A DNA stretch of 64,000 nucleotides from Rhizobiales bacterium GAS188 (GCA_900104855.1 FNSS01000002.1:62001-126000), one strand, 5' to 3'; positions 52,626-61,981 are shown, counted from the first letter of the stretch. Numbers and translations: made by a program. The notes: generated by a model from the letters alone, not told the origin.

Positions 52626-54167
52626 TCATGCTGTTGGCGGCCGCGTGACAACGCCCTTTAGAATGAAGCGACCGGCCTGACCAAGCTGACTTGCGAGCTC
52701 GCGCAGGCTCATTGTTTGCTGCCCATGTCGTAACCGGTCCAACTGGACGAGCTTGGCTTCCTCCAATTCGAGCGCAAGGCGGGCCCAAAGCGCGTCGAGA
52801 TTGTAAGGTTTGCCGTCAGGTGGCATCGCTATCGGCACGATAGAATCGATCGAAAGATCCAGCGTTCGCGCGACGGCTTCCACGGCGTCGCGCATCGCTC
52901 GTGCTTTTGACGTGGCGGGCACAGCGATGTCGTAAGGCGGCGCCCATTCGGCGGCAGGACGTAGCTCGTCAACGTGGGTAAGCGCGAGCAGGATCGGCGG
53001 TGGCCGCCGGGCCGGGTGCGCCGCAGCCCACGCGCGCAGGGCGTCGAGAATCTTCCGATCGGGCCCACGTGCCGGCTGAACCGCGGACGCGACCCAAAGA
53101 ATGAGGTCGGCTCTTTCGACTTGCGACAGCACGTCCGGCTCGAGCCGGTCGCACAGACCGGGCATATCGACGACGGACACCGCCGGCTGCCCCTCCGCTT
53201 CGAGCAAGTACTCCGCGACGCGCGCCGTTGTCGGTACTGGACTGACGGCGCTGCGCGACTCCTGTGCCAGCGCGTTCACAAGGCTTGACTTGCCAGCACT
53301 CACCTGGCCGATCAGCACGATCCGCACCGGCGCGATCGGTCCTTCGACAGCGGCCAAATCGCGCGCTCGTGCGGCGCGCAGTTCGGCATCTGACAGTTTC
53401 AGCCTGCCGGAATACAACTCGATTGCCGCGCGACCGATCTCGAGTACCAATAGGCGTGTCGCAAACGCGCGCACCCGATACGATAGCACAGTAACGGCTT
53501 TATCGACCAACGCGCCGCTGGCCTCCTGGCCGGCCGCCCGTACAGGATTGAGGACGGCGCGCACCGCGCGCCAAAGCACGGAACTGGCGTGCCAGCCGGT
53601 CCAGGCCAGCGCCCCGTAGCGCTCGTGCTGCCGGTGGATCCAAATCAAGTGACTTAGCCGCAGCGCCCGCACGCCAGGAATCTGAGTCAGCGCTTCACGG
53701 CGGACGTCGCGCGACACCCGCTCGGCAAGCAGGAGGACTTCTGGCAAGCTGAATTGTGCCCAGGCATCCTGCGCTTGCGGATGGAAGTGGCGCGCAACCG
53801 CCTCGACAGTCGCCTGTGCGCTCGCGAGCAGCGGCGCGATGTCAAGTAGTGAAAACGGCGCCGTAGCGTCGGCGATCGCCAGCACGTCCGACCAGGCATC
53901 CCGCTCGCGCACGTGCCAATCGGCCAAAGGCTGTGCGACCTCGCCGAGCGCGAGTCGCGCTTCTGCATTAGCGCGCCGGCGGACGAACCAGGACAACGGC
54001 CAGGTCAGCAGGCCGAGAATAAAGGCGCCAAGCGCCCACCGCCAAAAGTGATCACTTTGCCATAGCCAAACCATGCCCAGTACGAGCAGCGACAGCCACG
54101 GCAGAACTATTGCCAAGATGAGCAGCGCCTCGGGCCAATAATGTCGGAAGGCCCCGATCCTCTTCAT
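52626..54167 (-). CDS. membrane-anchored GTPase (second of a pair)
   Basis: 513 residues. Two N-terminal membrane helices (about 14-36 and 42-62), a 200-residue helical region, then a GTPase domain with G1 GQVSAGKS (287-294), G3 DMPG (334-337) and G4 THVD (397-400). This GQxxAGKSS P-loop is seen in YcjX/DUF697-associated and dynamin-like GTPases. It overlaps the upstream partner gene by 4 bp (ATGA), so they are coupled and probably work together at the membrane. Confidence 0.85.
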   Translation of the reverse strand: MKRIGAFRHYWPEALLILAIVLPWLSLLVLGMVWLWQSDHFWRWALGAFILGLLTWPLSWFVRRRANAEARLALGEVAQPLADWHVRERDAWSDVLAIADATAPFSLLDIAPLLASAQATVEAVARHFHPQAQDAWAQFSLPEVLLLAERVSRDVRREALTQIPGVRALRLSHLIWIHRQHERYGALAWTGWHASSVLWRAVRAVLNPVRAAGQEASGALVDKAVTVLSYRVRAFATRLLVLEIGRAAIELYSGRLKLSDAELRAARARDLAAVEGPIAPVRIVLIGQVSAGKSSLVNALAQESRSAVSPVPTTARVAEYLLEAEGQPAVSVVDMPGLCDRLEPDVLSQVERADLILWVASAVQPARGPDRKILDALRAWAAAHPARRPPPILLALTHVDELRPAAEWAPPYDIAVPATSKARAMRDAVEAVARTLDLSIDSIVPIAMPPDGKPYNLDALWARLALELEEAKLVQLDRLRHGQQTMSLRELASQLGQAGRFILKGVVTRPPTA

Positions 54168-55489
54168 GCGCGTTGTCCCAACGATGCCGTGCGGCCTTTT
54201 GCTCGCCGCAGGCCGCTAGCCAGACCGTCTACAAAGGCGCGGCGTACCTCCTCGCGCGGCGCGATCAAGCCGCGATGGCGGTAGCCAAGCCACACGCAGG
54301 CAGCCTCTCCGATTGCCACCGTCACGCCGAACGCGGCCGCAGCGTTCAAGGCGCCGGCTGCCACCGAGCCTACCACTGGAACGAGCTTCGACATCTCGCG
54401 CAGGCCATAGCGCAGCAGCCACCATGACAGGGCGCCGCTGCCGACGGCGCCGCTGAATTGTGCGAACGCAGCGGGCGTCCAGGATTCACCGTAGCGGCTG
54501 GCAAGCGTGCGCAGCATGACAGCGATCACGCCGGCGAGCCCGCCAACGCCGACAAGTGGCACGGGCAACGATCCCGCGCCAGCCGCGGCTGCACCGCAGG
54601 CGTAGATCAATGGGCGGCCCCGGGCGCGGATGCGGTCGCTTTCCACATTCGCGCGCGCGGCGTGCAGTGCCGCGAGAGCGGTGGCGCCGGCCTGCTCGAG
54701 CGCCCCCCACAGCATGCCCAGTCCGAACTCCCGAGGCACGAAGCCGTCTTCCGGCTCGGTATAATCGAGCGGCACGAAACCCGGCGGCGCGCCGGATAAC
54801 CCTTCAAACCGTTCACGTTGATATGCGAGAGCCTGGCGCAAAGCGCGCGGAACCGAACCCTGCGACTCGTCCTCTGCTCCGCCCGTGTAGGGATAGGAAG
54901 TTGGGTGCGTCATCCCTTTCGGGTAGAGCCGGTGTAGCCCGGTCTGCGCCACCACCACCGGCCACTCGCGATGGCGCCGGCGCACTTTGTATAACGCGGT
55001 CAGCACCTCATCTTGCGCCGGATCGGCAACTTGCATCACCACCAGCAGCAGATGCGACTGTTGCTCGCACCAAGCCATGTCATTGGCCGGGTCATAGTTG
55101 GGCTCGCCCAGCCCGCGCGTGTCGAGGAAGCGCAGGATTGGTAGCTCGGGTGGCACGTCGTAGAAGGCCGCGGTGCGCGTACAGGGCTCGAAGCCTTGGC
55201 CGATCTCGGCGCGCGAATCCCCGGTCAGCGCGGCTACGATCGCCGTCTTGCCGGCCCCGGTTTTGCCCAACATCCAGACCACGAGTGCACTCGCCTTCCC
55301 TCGCTCGCGTGCTTCCTTCAGGCCGGCGGTGTCCGATGCGTCCACGACAAACAACGCGCCGTGAACGCTATTCCACAGCCGGTCAAAAAACTGCACGGCT
55401 TTCAACCAAAAGGTAGAATTTACTGTCGGCGAGGGTTTCGACTTGCATATGGCACACCCAACAGATTGCAGCCGCAAGGCGTCGATCAC
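54164..55489 (-). CDS. GTPase with C-terminal membrane domain (first of a pair)
   Basis: 441 residues from the GTG at 55489. The GTPase domain has G1 GKTGAGKT (75-82) and G3 DTRG (123-126). The G4 position reads VAQTGLHRL, not NKxD or TxxD, so base recognition is altered. The C-terminal 180 residues hold hydrophobic helices resembling the DUF697/YcjF region (VPLVGVGGLAGVIAVML, LVPVVGSVAAGALNAAAAFG). Translationally coupled to the second GTPase. The first 25 residues may be junction sequence from an adjoining relic. Confidence 0.82.
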   Translation of the reverse strand: MIDALRLQSVGCAICKSKPSPTVNSTFWLKAVQFFDRLWNSVHGALFVVDASDTAGLKEARERGKASALVVWMLGKTGAGKTAIVAALTGDSRAEIGQGFEPCTRTAAFYDVPPELPILRFLDTRGLGEPNYDPANDMAWCEQQSHLLLVVMQVADPAQDEVLTALYKVRRRHREWPVVVAQTGLHRLYPKGMTHPTSYPYTGGAEDESQGSVPRALRQALAYQRERFEGLSGAPPGFVPLDYTEPEDGFVPREFGLGMLWGALEQAGATALAALHAARANVESDRIRARGRPLIYACGAAAAGAGSLPVPLVGVGGLAGVIAVMLRTLASRYGESWTPAAFAQFSGAVGSGALSWWLLRYGLREMSKLVPVVGSVAAGALNAAAAFGVTVAIGEAACVWLGYRHRGLIAPREEVRRAFVDGLASGLRRAKGRTASLGQRA

Positions 55490-55656
55490 CGCGGCCTCGG
55501 TGTACCAGTTCAGAAGCTGGCCTTCCGCGTTCCACCTTGCTCGGCCTCCTTCACTGCTGCCTTGCTACGGCTAAGCATTTGATATGGCTCAATAGGTCAC
55601 GTTGCGTGCTCTGGGCGCCTGTAAACAAGCGGATGAACACGACTAGAAACTTTACA

Positions 55657-55806
55657 TGGTCCATTGTTGACGTCGGTGCAACGCCCACGCGGACCTATGA
55701 CGAAGTCGCGGCGACGCACACGATGACCGAACGGACCCGACGACGCTTCGATCTCGCTCCAAAGCGGCTTGCAGCCGATACGGCCTATGGCACCGGAAGT
55801 TCTTAG
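55657..55806 (+). pseudogene. DDE transposase fragment (IS5/IS1182-like)
   Basis: About 45 residues: IVDVGATPTRTYDEVAATHT, RRRFDLAPKRLAADTAYGTG and stop. The DTAYG stretch resembles the second catalytic Asp region of IS1182-type transposases. No ends identified. Confidence 0.6.
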
Positions 55807-55828
55807 CCATTGTCCGTGTCTGCGGGCA

Positions 55829-56190
55829 TCATCCCGCACATTTGCGTCCGGCTCCTCGGGAGGGAGATAGTTGATGGCGACATCCCGCGCCCTCTCGCGC
55901 GAAAGCGATGGCGGCGGCCCGACCCATCCCGGAATCCCCGCCCGTGATCAGGGCTTTGCGGCCGGCGAGGCGGCTCGAGCCCTTATAGCTCTCCTCACCG
56001 TGATCGGGTCGCGGTTCCATGCGGCTGACAGCTGCTTCTAAAAGGGCGGACGCGGATATTCGGTGACAGGATCATTCAAGTCGGCGACGGTTCTTTCCTG
56101 TGCGTGGGTAGGGGTCATCGCAACGGCGATACCGGCGGTCGCGGCGGCGACGACGCCTCGCCGTGAGGGACGAAGATTGCCTGAGGACAT
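55829..56190 (-). pseudogene. exported SDR (glucose-1-dehydrogenase-like) N-terminal pseudogene
   Basis: Starts MSSGNLRPSRRGVVAAATAG, a Tat-like signal, then [17 protein letters not shown] stop and shift near 56035 follow, after which [20 protein letters not shown] and [20 protein letters not shown] continue in another frame, and a further shift leads to [13 protein letters not shown]. The rest is missing. Confidence 0.75.
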
Positions 56191-56393
56191 GGCGATAAGC
56201 TCCGTTTTGGCAAACGTCATTTGGCCGTCAATCGCCCAGCTCGCCATGCGGTTCCGAGGAATTCTTCGAAGCAAAGACACTGAGCGCTGAGCCGCGCCGA
56301 CCGATCAATGGGCCAAGCTTTGCTGCCAGCATCTGACATCCAAGTTGACATCGTTCTCTTGCAACGCGGTTTCCCAGCTATCCGCTCGTGGTG
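56191..56393. other. gap, no gene seen
   Basis: Flank of the SDR pseudogene; an open frame here has no family features. Confidence 0.4.
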
Positions 56394-56525
56394 ATGGAAG
56401 AACTGGATCCGGCGATTATCGACCCATTCATGAATGACTTCGACCGCCAAAAGAAATTCCGGAGCATTCTATACGAGCTCGACAACGAAATCGCTAGTTT
56501 GGTTTGTCAGCAACGAGTTTTTTAG
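56394..56525 (+). CDS. possible 43-residue protein
   Basis: MEELDPAIIDPFMNDFDRQK followed by a helix FRSILYELDNEIASLV. Good protein-like composition and more AT-rich than the surroundings, but no strong ribosome site. It may be the tail of a lost gene. Confidence 0.35.
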   Translation: MEELDPAIIDPFMNDFDRQKKFRSILYELDNEIASLVCQQRVF

Positions 56526-56567
56526 GAACTGCGTTTCGCGCGTGAACTTCAACCCCGGAGCAAACTG

Positions 56568-56812
56568 ATGTCAAACGAGAGCCTGATCGTGGTATTGATT
56601 GTCGGCCTCGTCGCCGGCTGGCTGGCCGGTCAGATCGTGCGGGGAACGGGGTTTGGGCTCATTGGCGATCTTGTGGTCGGGATAATCGGCGCCTTTATCG
56701 GGGACTGGCTGCTACCCAACTCCGCATTCACCTGGGCACCGGGATCGTCTCCGCGATCATTAACGCCACGCTCGGCGCCATGCCGCAACGGAGATTGCGA
56801 GCTGGCTTAGCC
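56568..56812 (+). pseudogene. GlsB/YeaQ/YmgE-family membrane protein, frameshifted
   Basis: Begins MSNESLIVVLIVGLVAGWLA and GQIVRGTGFGLIGDLVVGII, typical of this family of about 85-residue stress membrane proteins. Near 56718 a missing base turns LLPQLRIHLGTGIVSAIINAT into an unrelated tail. The lost sequence is readable in the next frame up to about 56800. Confidence 0.8.
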
Positions 56813-56933
56813 GGCATCCTGAGGTCGAAATCATCAGCCCGACGCATTGCTGTGAACTCCGGCGAGGCGCTCTTCAGGGCCCGGGTTGCTGAACTCGTTC
56901 AGCTTTTTGGCCACGTCGCTTACGCTTGGCGCG

Positions 56934-57075
56934 CTAGATCTCTGCCAGAAGGATTGATGGCTGGATCGCGCCGACGATGCTCTCGGTGATCCGGTCCTGG
57001 AGATCAAAGATGTCTTCGATGCTGCCGTCGTATCGGTCGGACCAGATGTGGTTGCCAGTCGTTGCGTCGGTCTTA
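56934..57075 (-). pseudogene. adenylate cyclase internal fragment
   Basis: About 45 residues: DATTGNHIWSDRYDGSIEDI, FDLQDRITESIVGAIQPSIL. It matches the region after the cyclase domain in the gene at 43542-45306 (GAHIWADRFEGALDDIFDLQ). Both ends are missing. Confidence 0.75.
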
Positions 57076-57238
57076 TGTTCAACTGCACATAAGACCGAAT
57101 ATGTTGCGTTGCGGGTTATGTTGCGGCGTGGGCCGCAGGGCCATCCAGCGCGGCTTGCGGGGTAGCCGCCAGTCAACATAATTTCCCGACGGCATGCTGT
57201 CGGCATGATCGGAGCTCCATCGATACGGAGGCACGATC

Positions 57239-58125
57239 ATGTTTGACGAACTTCTTCGCCATTCCCGCATTCATCATTAAATACCAGACCGCGCCGCTTG
57301 CCGAACCGCGAGCGCGTTATCTGCACCATCTCAAGGGGCTCGGCACTTGTCGAACCACCCTGCGCAAGAGCGCCAACGACCAACTCAGCCTGGTCCTGCT
57401 TCTGGATCTGCGGGAAGGTGACAGGGTCAGCATTCCCCGGATCGAGGCTGCCGCTGCGATCTGGTCCCAGCCGAAAGGACGCAGATGTAACCGGGCGGCA
57501 TCTCCCAAGGCCCGCAAGCGGTTCGTCAGCTGCGGGATCCAGTGGCTGCGCTTTCTGGGCTGGCTCGATGAACCCGAAGAATACCGCCATCTGTATCACG
57601 CCGAGGTCGAGACCTTTGAGGGGTCGCTGCGCACGGACCGCGGCCTGTCTGACGCAACGGTGCAAAGCTACCGCGTGGGGTTGAGGCGCGAGGATGTCCT
57701 GCGCCTGCTAGCCTCCGTTCAGGAAGATCGTCCGGTCGACAAGCGCGACCGGACGATCCTGATGCTGTTCATCGCCTATGGGCTGAGGGCCGGAGAAGTC
57801 GGCGGCCTGCGACTGGACGATTTCGACTGGGAGAATGGGATGGTCCGTGTCCGCTGCCCAAAGCCGGGCCGGACCCATTTCTGGCCTCTGTCACAGGGGC
57901 TCGGGCATGCCATCCTGCGCTACATACGCGAAGCACGGCCTTCCGGGTTCGGGCGCAGCCTCTTCTTCACATCGCACGCACCGATCCGGCCGCTCGCCAG
58001 CAGAACCCTGGGCAAGATGGTCCGTGATCGCCTGGCAGGCATCGGCATCGTCTCCGGCCGGCGGGGCCCGCATGCTTTGCGACATGCTGCTGCCCAGCAC
58101 CTTCTGGATCGGTTCTGGATCGGGG
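57239..58125 (+). pseudogene. tyrosine-recombinase integrase pseudogene
   Basis: ATG at 57239 reads MFDELLRHSRIHH then a stop; removal of one T near 57281 would continue KYQTAPLAEPRARYLHHLKG. The SAM-like N-domain is present to SLRTDRGLSDATV, then an internal deletion joins it to the catalytic domain (IAYGLRAGEVGGLRLDDFDW; PHALRHAAAQHLL). The final His/Trp and Tyr boxes are lost where the MITE-like repeat begins. Confidence 0.8.
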
Positions 58126-58321
58126 GGGTCTGCCTCATTCTCTGTGGTGCTTGGAATTTCACATTCACCAAAGACCATTGATAACGCGGGGCAAATCCGG
58201 TTCGGTCCCTTGATTTTTCGCGAGAAGTTTCGCGGCGAGACCCATCGTGAAATCTTGAAGTGTTTTCCGAGTGTTATGGGTTCGAAGCGGTCTTGGGCAC
58301 CACAGAGTTTGAGGAAGACCC
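58126..58321. repeat. MITE-like element, copy 2
   Basis: 196 bp, nearly identical to 21513-21709, with the same terminal inverted repeats (GGGTCTGCCTC and GAGGAAGACCC). It directly follows the broken catalytic domain of the integrase pseudogene. The integrase does not resume on its right side. Confidence 0.8.
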
Positions 58322-58438
58322 GCTGGTGATTGACAGCTGGAAGCGGCTTTCGACCAAATCGACCAACAAGTCCCCGCGCGCTCGCCCGGAACAAGGATAA
58401 CTCCTTAGTTCAGGCTCCGCCGCGCTCTGAGCTCCCCG

Positions 58439-58711
58439 CTAGAGCGACATTACGATCTTGGCCTTCGGATCGTCCAGATGGTCGCGCAGGCGCTCCTCGA
58501 CCCAGGCCATCGCACCCGCGAGATCTTCCTTGAAGTCCTGGGTGCGCTCGGTCTGGTAAATGTCCCGCTCGGCGTGGAAGACAGCGCGCAGGTTCCGACC
58601 GGGCACTTCAGCCTCGGTAATGTGGATGATCGCCGCGTAGAAATCGTCCCCCGCCAGGTCGACGATTCCCTCATTCTCGTCGGAGAGCGTCCAGGCGTAT
58701 GTGTGATCCAT
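58439..58711 (-). CDS. small acidic hypothetical protein
   Basis: 90 residues (MDHTYAWTLSDENEGIVDLA) with GAGGGACGGG before the ATG. It contains ERTQDFKEDLAGAMAWVEER and ends KIVMSL. No membrane segment, no known family. Confidence 0.6.
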   Translation of the reverse strand: MDHTYAWTLSDENEGIVDLAGDDFYAAIIHITEAEVPGRNLRAVFHAERDIYQTERTQDFKEDLAGAMAWVEERLRDHLDDPKAKIVMSL

Positions 58712-59062
58712 TTTCCCGTCCCTCGCCCCAAACTACCCCAAACTAGGGGAATGCGGGGTCGGGGATAGGGTTCCAAGGATTAGAGGTCATAGCGGCCGGT
58801 TGAATGAGTAAGCGGCGCAGTTGAGGCGGAATTTCGTCACAAAGGAATGCAAATTCCAACGTAACAAGACCTCCCTCATTTGCGTAGCTACTTGAAATAG
58901 AACGAAGATTTGAAACGGATCAGAGTTCAATCCTCTCTTTCCAGGTCTTCCAGGAGGTGCCCTCAGCAGAGATACGTGCATATCGCACGCATCGTTGCTG
59001 CCCGTTGTTAATATCGCATCATTCGATCCGAAAAGCGATAAGCCGCTCTTTCGAGATTATGG
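58712..59062. other. gap without a supported gene
   Basis: AT-richer than average. No coding frame with family features on either strand. Confidence 0.45.
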
Positions 59063-60129
59063 TCAGATCGTTCGCGCCTTCATCTGTTCGGCAATATATT
59101 CCGCCTGTCGGATCGCCAATGAAACGATGGTCAGCGTCGGGTTGCGGCCCCGCCGGTGGTAAACTGACTCCCATCGGAGACGAACAGGTTCTTGATATCG
59201 TGCGTCTGGCCCCATTTGTTCACGACGCCGTCGCTCGGCTTTTCGCACATGCGATTGGTGCCGAGATTGCGAGTCGACGGATATGGCGGCGTCGGAAAGG
59301 TGCGAACCGCCCCGACCGCGTCGTAGAGCGCGCGTCCTTGCGTGCAGGCATGGTTGCGCATGGCAATATCGTTGGCGTGATCGTCGAAATGGACGTCCGC
59401 CACGGGCATGCCGAACGGATCCTTGAGATTGCTGAGCGTCACGCAGTTACTCTCTTGAGGCATGTTGTCGCCCACGAGCCACATGCCCGCCATGTTGCTG
59501 TAGCCGTCGAGCGCGCTCGTGAATTCCCGACCCCAGGCTCCCGGATCCAAGAATGCGGCCATGAAAGGCAGGCCGAGCGACAAGGTCTCCATCTCGTAGC
59601 CGCCGACAAAGCCACGCTTCGTGTCGAGACGCGATTCGTCGCGAACGATGCCGGCCATAGTCGTGCCGCGATACTATGCACCGGCTTCTCGAACACGGCG
59701 TAGACCGAGCCGGTCATATGCCGCATGTAGTTGCGGCCCACCTGCCCGGACGAGTTCGCCAGACCGTTCGGGATTTTCGACGTTTCGGAATTGAGAAGCA
59801 GCCGCGAACTCTCGATCGAGTTCCCCGCAACGGCGACAACACGCGCTTTCTGCCGCTGCATCTTGCCGTCCTTATCCGCATAAAGGACGCCCGTGACCTT
59901 GCCCGACGCGTCATGTTCGACCTTCAGCACCTGGCTGAGCGGACGCACTTCGAGCTTTCCGGTCGCCTCGCCCTTCGGGATCTCGGTGTAGAGCGTCGAC
60001 CATTTGGCACCCCATTTGCAGCCCTGGAAGCAGAAGCCGGTCTGCTGGCAGAAATTGCGATCGTCCCGCATCACCGAATTGATCGCCATGTTGCCGGTAT
60101 GGCACTCCTTGTAGCCGAGCTTGTCGGTG
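59063..60129 (-). pseudogene. GMC oxidoreductase C-terminal pseudogene
   Basis: Three frames together read as the C-terminal two-thirds of a membrane-bound dehydrogenase flavoprotein (gluconate/fructose dehydrogenase type): ECHTGNMAINSVMRDDRNFC, then QQTGFCFQGCKWGAKWSTLY and AVAGNSIESSRLLLNS; after a shift near 59655, SALDGYSNMAGMWLVGDNMP and IKNLFVSDGSQFTTGGAA; after another near 59150, NPTLTIVSLAIRQAEYIAEQ. The N-terminal FAD fold is missing at the junction with the IS630 fragment. Confidence 0.8.
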
Positions 60130-60376
60130 TGCACTCCCGCCCTAACTGGGGGTGCATCATCAGACGGTGCAGCGCTGCGTCGAGCGGGCTGCGGTCTACG
60201 GTCCATTGACGGCGCTCGACGATCGCCCCCGGCCTGGCAAGGAGCCGACGATCACGAGCGAGGCCAAGGCTTGGCTGGTATCGCTGGCTTGCCGCAAGGC
60301 GACCGAGCTTGGTTATCCGCATGAGTTGTGGACCACGCGGCTGCTGGCCCGTCCGTGTCCGCGCTCGCAGCGGTGA
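60130..60376 (+). pseudogene. IS630-family transposase N-terminal fragment
   Basis: About 75 residues: QTVQRCVERAAVYGPLTALD and DRPRPGKEPTITSEAKAWLV, then ACRKATELGYPHELWTTRLL and a premature stop. Typical of the IS630 helix-turn-helix region. It joins directly to the GMC oxidoreductase remnant. See the C-terminal fragment at 39755. Confidence 0.8.
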
Positions 60377-60434
60377 CTATTCCCTAGGGACCAGAAGCGC
60401 CGCCGACGTGATCGGCAGCTACCTGGAGCCATCT

Positions 60435-60668
60435 ATGCCCTGGTCCCGCAAGCTGATTGAGCCGATCACTCTCAAGGATGGCCGCGTGCTCACGGTCGCC
60501 GACGCCCGGGCCTTCATGCTCGCACTCCCTGAGCGGCGCCAGATGGCCCCCTATTGGCAATACGCCGCCGAGTTGTTGTTGAAGGCCGCCACTCGAAACA
60601 GCGTGGACGCGCCGCGGGACACATGGGCGCAGCTACGGAGAGCGCTCATGGCGGAAGGGATGGTCTAG
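60435..60668 (+). CDS. small hypothetical protein
   Basis: 77 residues (MPWSRKLIEPITLKDGRVLT), containing DARAFMLALPERRQMAPYWQ and YAAELLLKAATRN. It resembles short Rhizobiales hypothetical proteins found near mobile elements. Unknown function. Confidence 0.6.
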   Translation: MPWSRKLIEPITLKDGRVLTVADARAFMLALPERRQMAPYWQYAAELLLKAATRNSVDAPRDTWAQLRRALMAEGMV

Positions 60669-60990
60669 ACTGCCTAATACCCGAGGACTAGCGCCTCATA
60701 TCTGAATATGCCCTGACTGGCACGGTTGTTCGTGCTTAGGTGACCCGGCAGTCGGTGCCGCAGCTGACTGCAAGTGCCCCCGATCTCGTCCTGCCCCCCA
60801 GCCCCGTGATCGGGGGCGTCCCTATTCGTCCGCGCACTTCGCAGGGCACTCATTGCAGAGGGAATGCTTTTAGATGCCTTCTGGTCAAGGCCGATCGGTC
60901 CAACCGACCAACGATCAGGAACAGATCGACCACCATCCACGATTGCCTCGCTCATGCTGGCAGTTGGTGCAGATACTCGGGAGGTTGCGC
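60669..60990. other. gap without a supported gene
   Basis: I see no gene. A GGGAGG ribosome site near 60980 belongs to the next gene. Confidence 0.45.
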
Positions 60991-61209
60991 ATGACATCTA
61001 CAGGCGTAGTTAGGGTTCGGAGAAAATTAGTGAAGAACCCATACCTCGACACCTATAAGAAGATGTCCGAACGCGAGCTTACTGCCTGGAAACGGGTTTT
61101 CGAGCGGTCGCTAGCCATGAAGCCAAGCCGCGAAAAGCTCTTGCGCCTGCGCGCCATCGAGCAAACGTTGAGAACCATTGAAACCAGCAGGCAGCCCCGC
61201 GCCGCGTAG
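60991..61209 (+). CDS. small basic hypothetical protein
   Basis: 72 residues (MTSTGVVRVRRKLVKNPYLD), strong GGGAGG ribosome site. Helical and very basic (KMSERELTAWKRVFERSLAM, REKLLRLRAIEQTLRTIE). Could bind nucleic acid; unproven. Confidence 0.6.
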   Translation: MTSTGVVRVRRKLVKNPYLDTYKKMSERELTAWKRVFERSLAMKPSREKLLRLRAIEQTLRTIETSRQPRAA

Positions 61210-61253
61210 GGCCGCCGAACTCACGAGCTTAGGCCGGATGAGCGCAAGAGTGA

Positions 61254-61466
61254 TCAAGCCATCAACTCCCTCGCTCTGCGCGTCAGGTCGCTGATGATAC
61301 GCACAACTTCGCGCTTCTCCTGCGGTATAATATGCTCGCCCTCACCGTCTCCGATATTGTCGAGGGCGAGAACTCCCAAGCTGACCAGCTCGTAGGCAGG
61401 ATCGCGCTGGGAGCATGCGGACCTTATCATCAGCTCGATCAACAATGCCTCGACCGCGATCCGCAA
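61254..61466 (-). CDS. small hypothetical protein, start uncertain
   Basis: About 70 residues from a TTG at 61466 (ALRIAVEALLIELMIRSACS precedes and includes the start region). The frame is open a further 20 codons upstream (DDSNEGEHP) without ATG, so the gene may have lost its true start. Helical, ends REVVRIISDLTRRARELMA. Confidence 0.4.
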   Translation of the reverse strand: MRIAVEALLIELMIRSACSQRDPAYELVSLGVLALDNIGDGEGEHIIPQEKREVVRIISDLTRRARELMA

Positions 61467-61603
61467 TGCTGGGTGCTCACCCTCATTACTGTCATCTGCG
61501 GCCTCTGCTTACTGCCGCCCCCGGGAACGAATCAGTGCAACGCACCGCTCATCCTACGCATTGCCGCAAGCCTCGATACGGCTCCCTCGGTGCCGAGCCT
61601 CGA

Positions 61604-61981
61604 TTACAAGTGGCCGGGGCGGCACTGACCCGCCGCCAAGTGCATCGGTGTGCAGGTGGAGGGGTAGAGACCGCTGATTGAGGGAAACATGGGAACAGGG
61701 GGGACTACCCCGGCCGGGACCTGCAATGGCCGCACGGGACCAACTTGGACGCCGCCGCCCGGTGCCAACTCGGCACCTACGATGGCATTACCACCTTGGA
61801 CATTGACGCCGCCGCCCGGTGCCAACTGGGCACCCACGATGGCATTACCACCTTGGACATTGACACCGGGGAGGCAATTCGCAGCGCCCGCCTGCGCGGG
61901 AAGCACGATGCCGCTGGCGGCAAAGGCCAAGGCGGTGGACCCCGCAATGAGAATCTGCCTAACAACACAGCTCCAACGCAT
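61604..61981 (-). CDS. secreted glycine-rich repeat peptide, full copy
   Basis: 125 residues. Signal peptide MRWSCVVRQILIAGSTALAF (cleavage near PAQAGA), then two units of GVNVQGGNAIVGAxLAPGG (57 bp each), VQVGPVRPLQVPAGVVPPVP, SISGL, and a Cys-containing tail PSTCTPMHLAAGQC. Two other cysteines are N-terminal. It is the inverted paralogue of 40308-40568, which has one unit and lacks the tail. Unknown function; a structural or signalling peptide is possible. Confidence 0.65.
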   Translation of the reverse strand: MRWSCVVRQILIAGSTALAFAASGIVLPAQAGAANCLPGVNVQGGNAIVGAQLAPGGGVNVQGGNAIVGAELAPGGGVQVGPVRPLQVPAGVVPPVPMFPSISGLYPSTCTPMHLAAGQCRPGHL

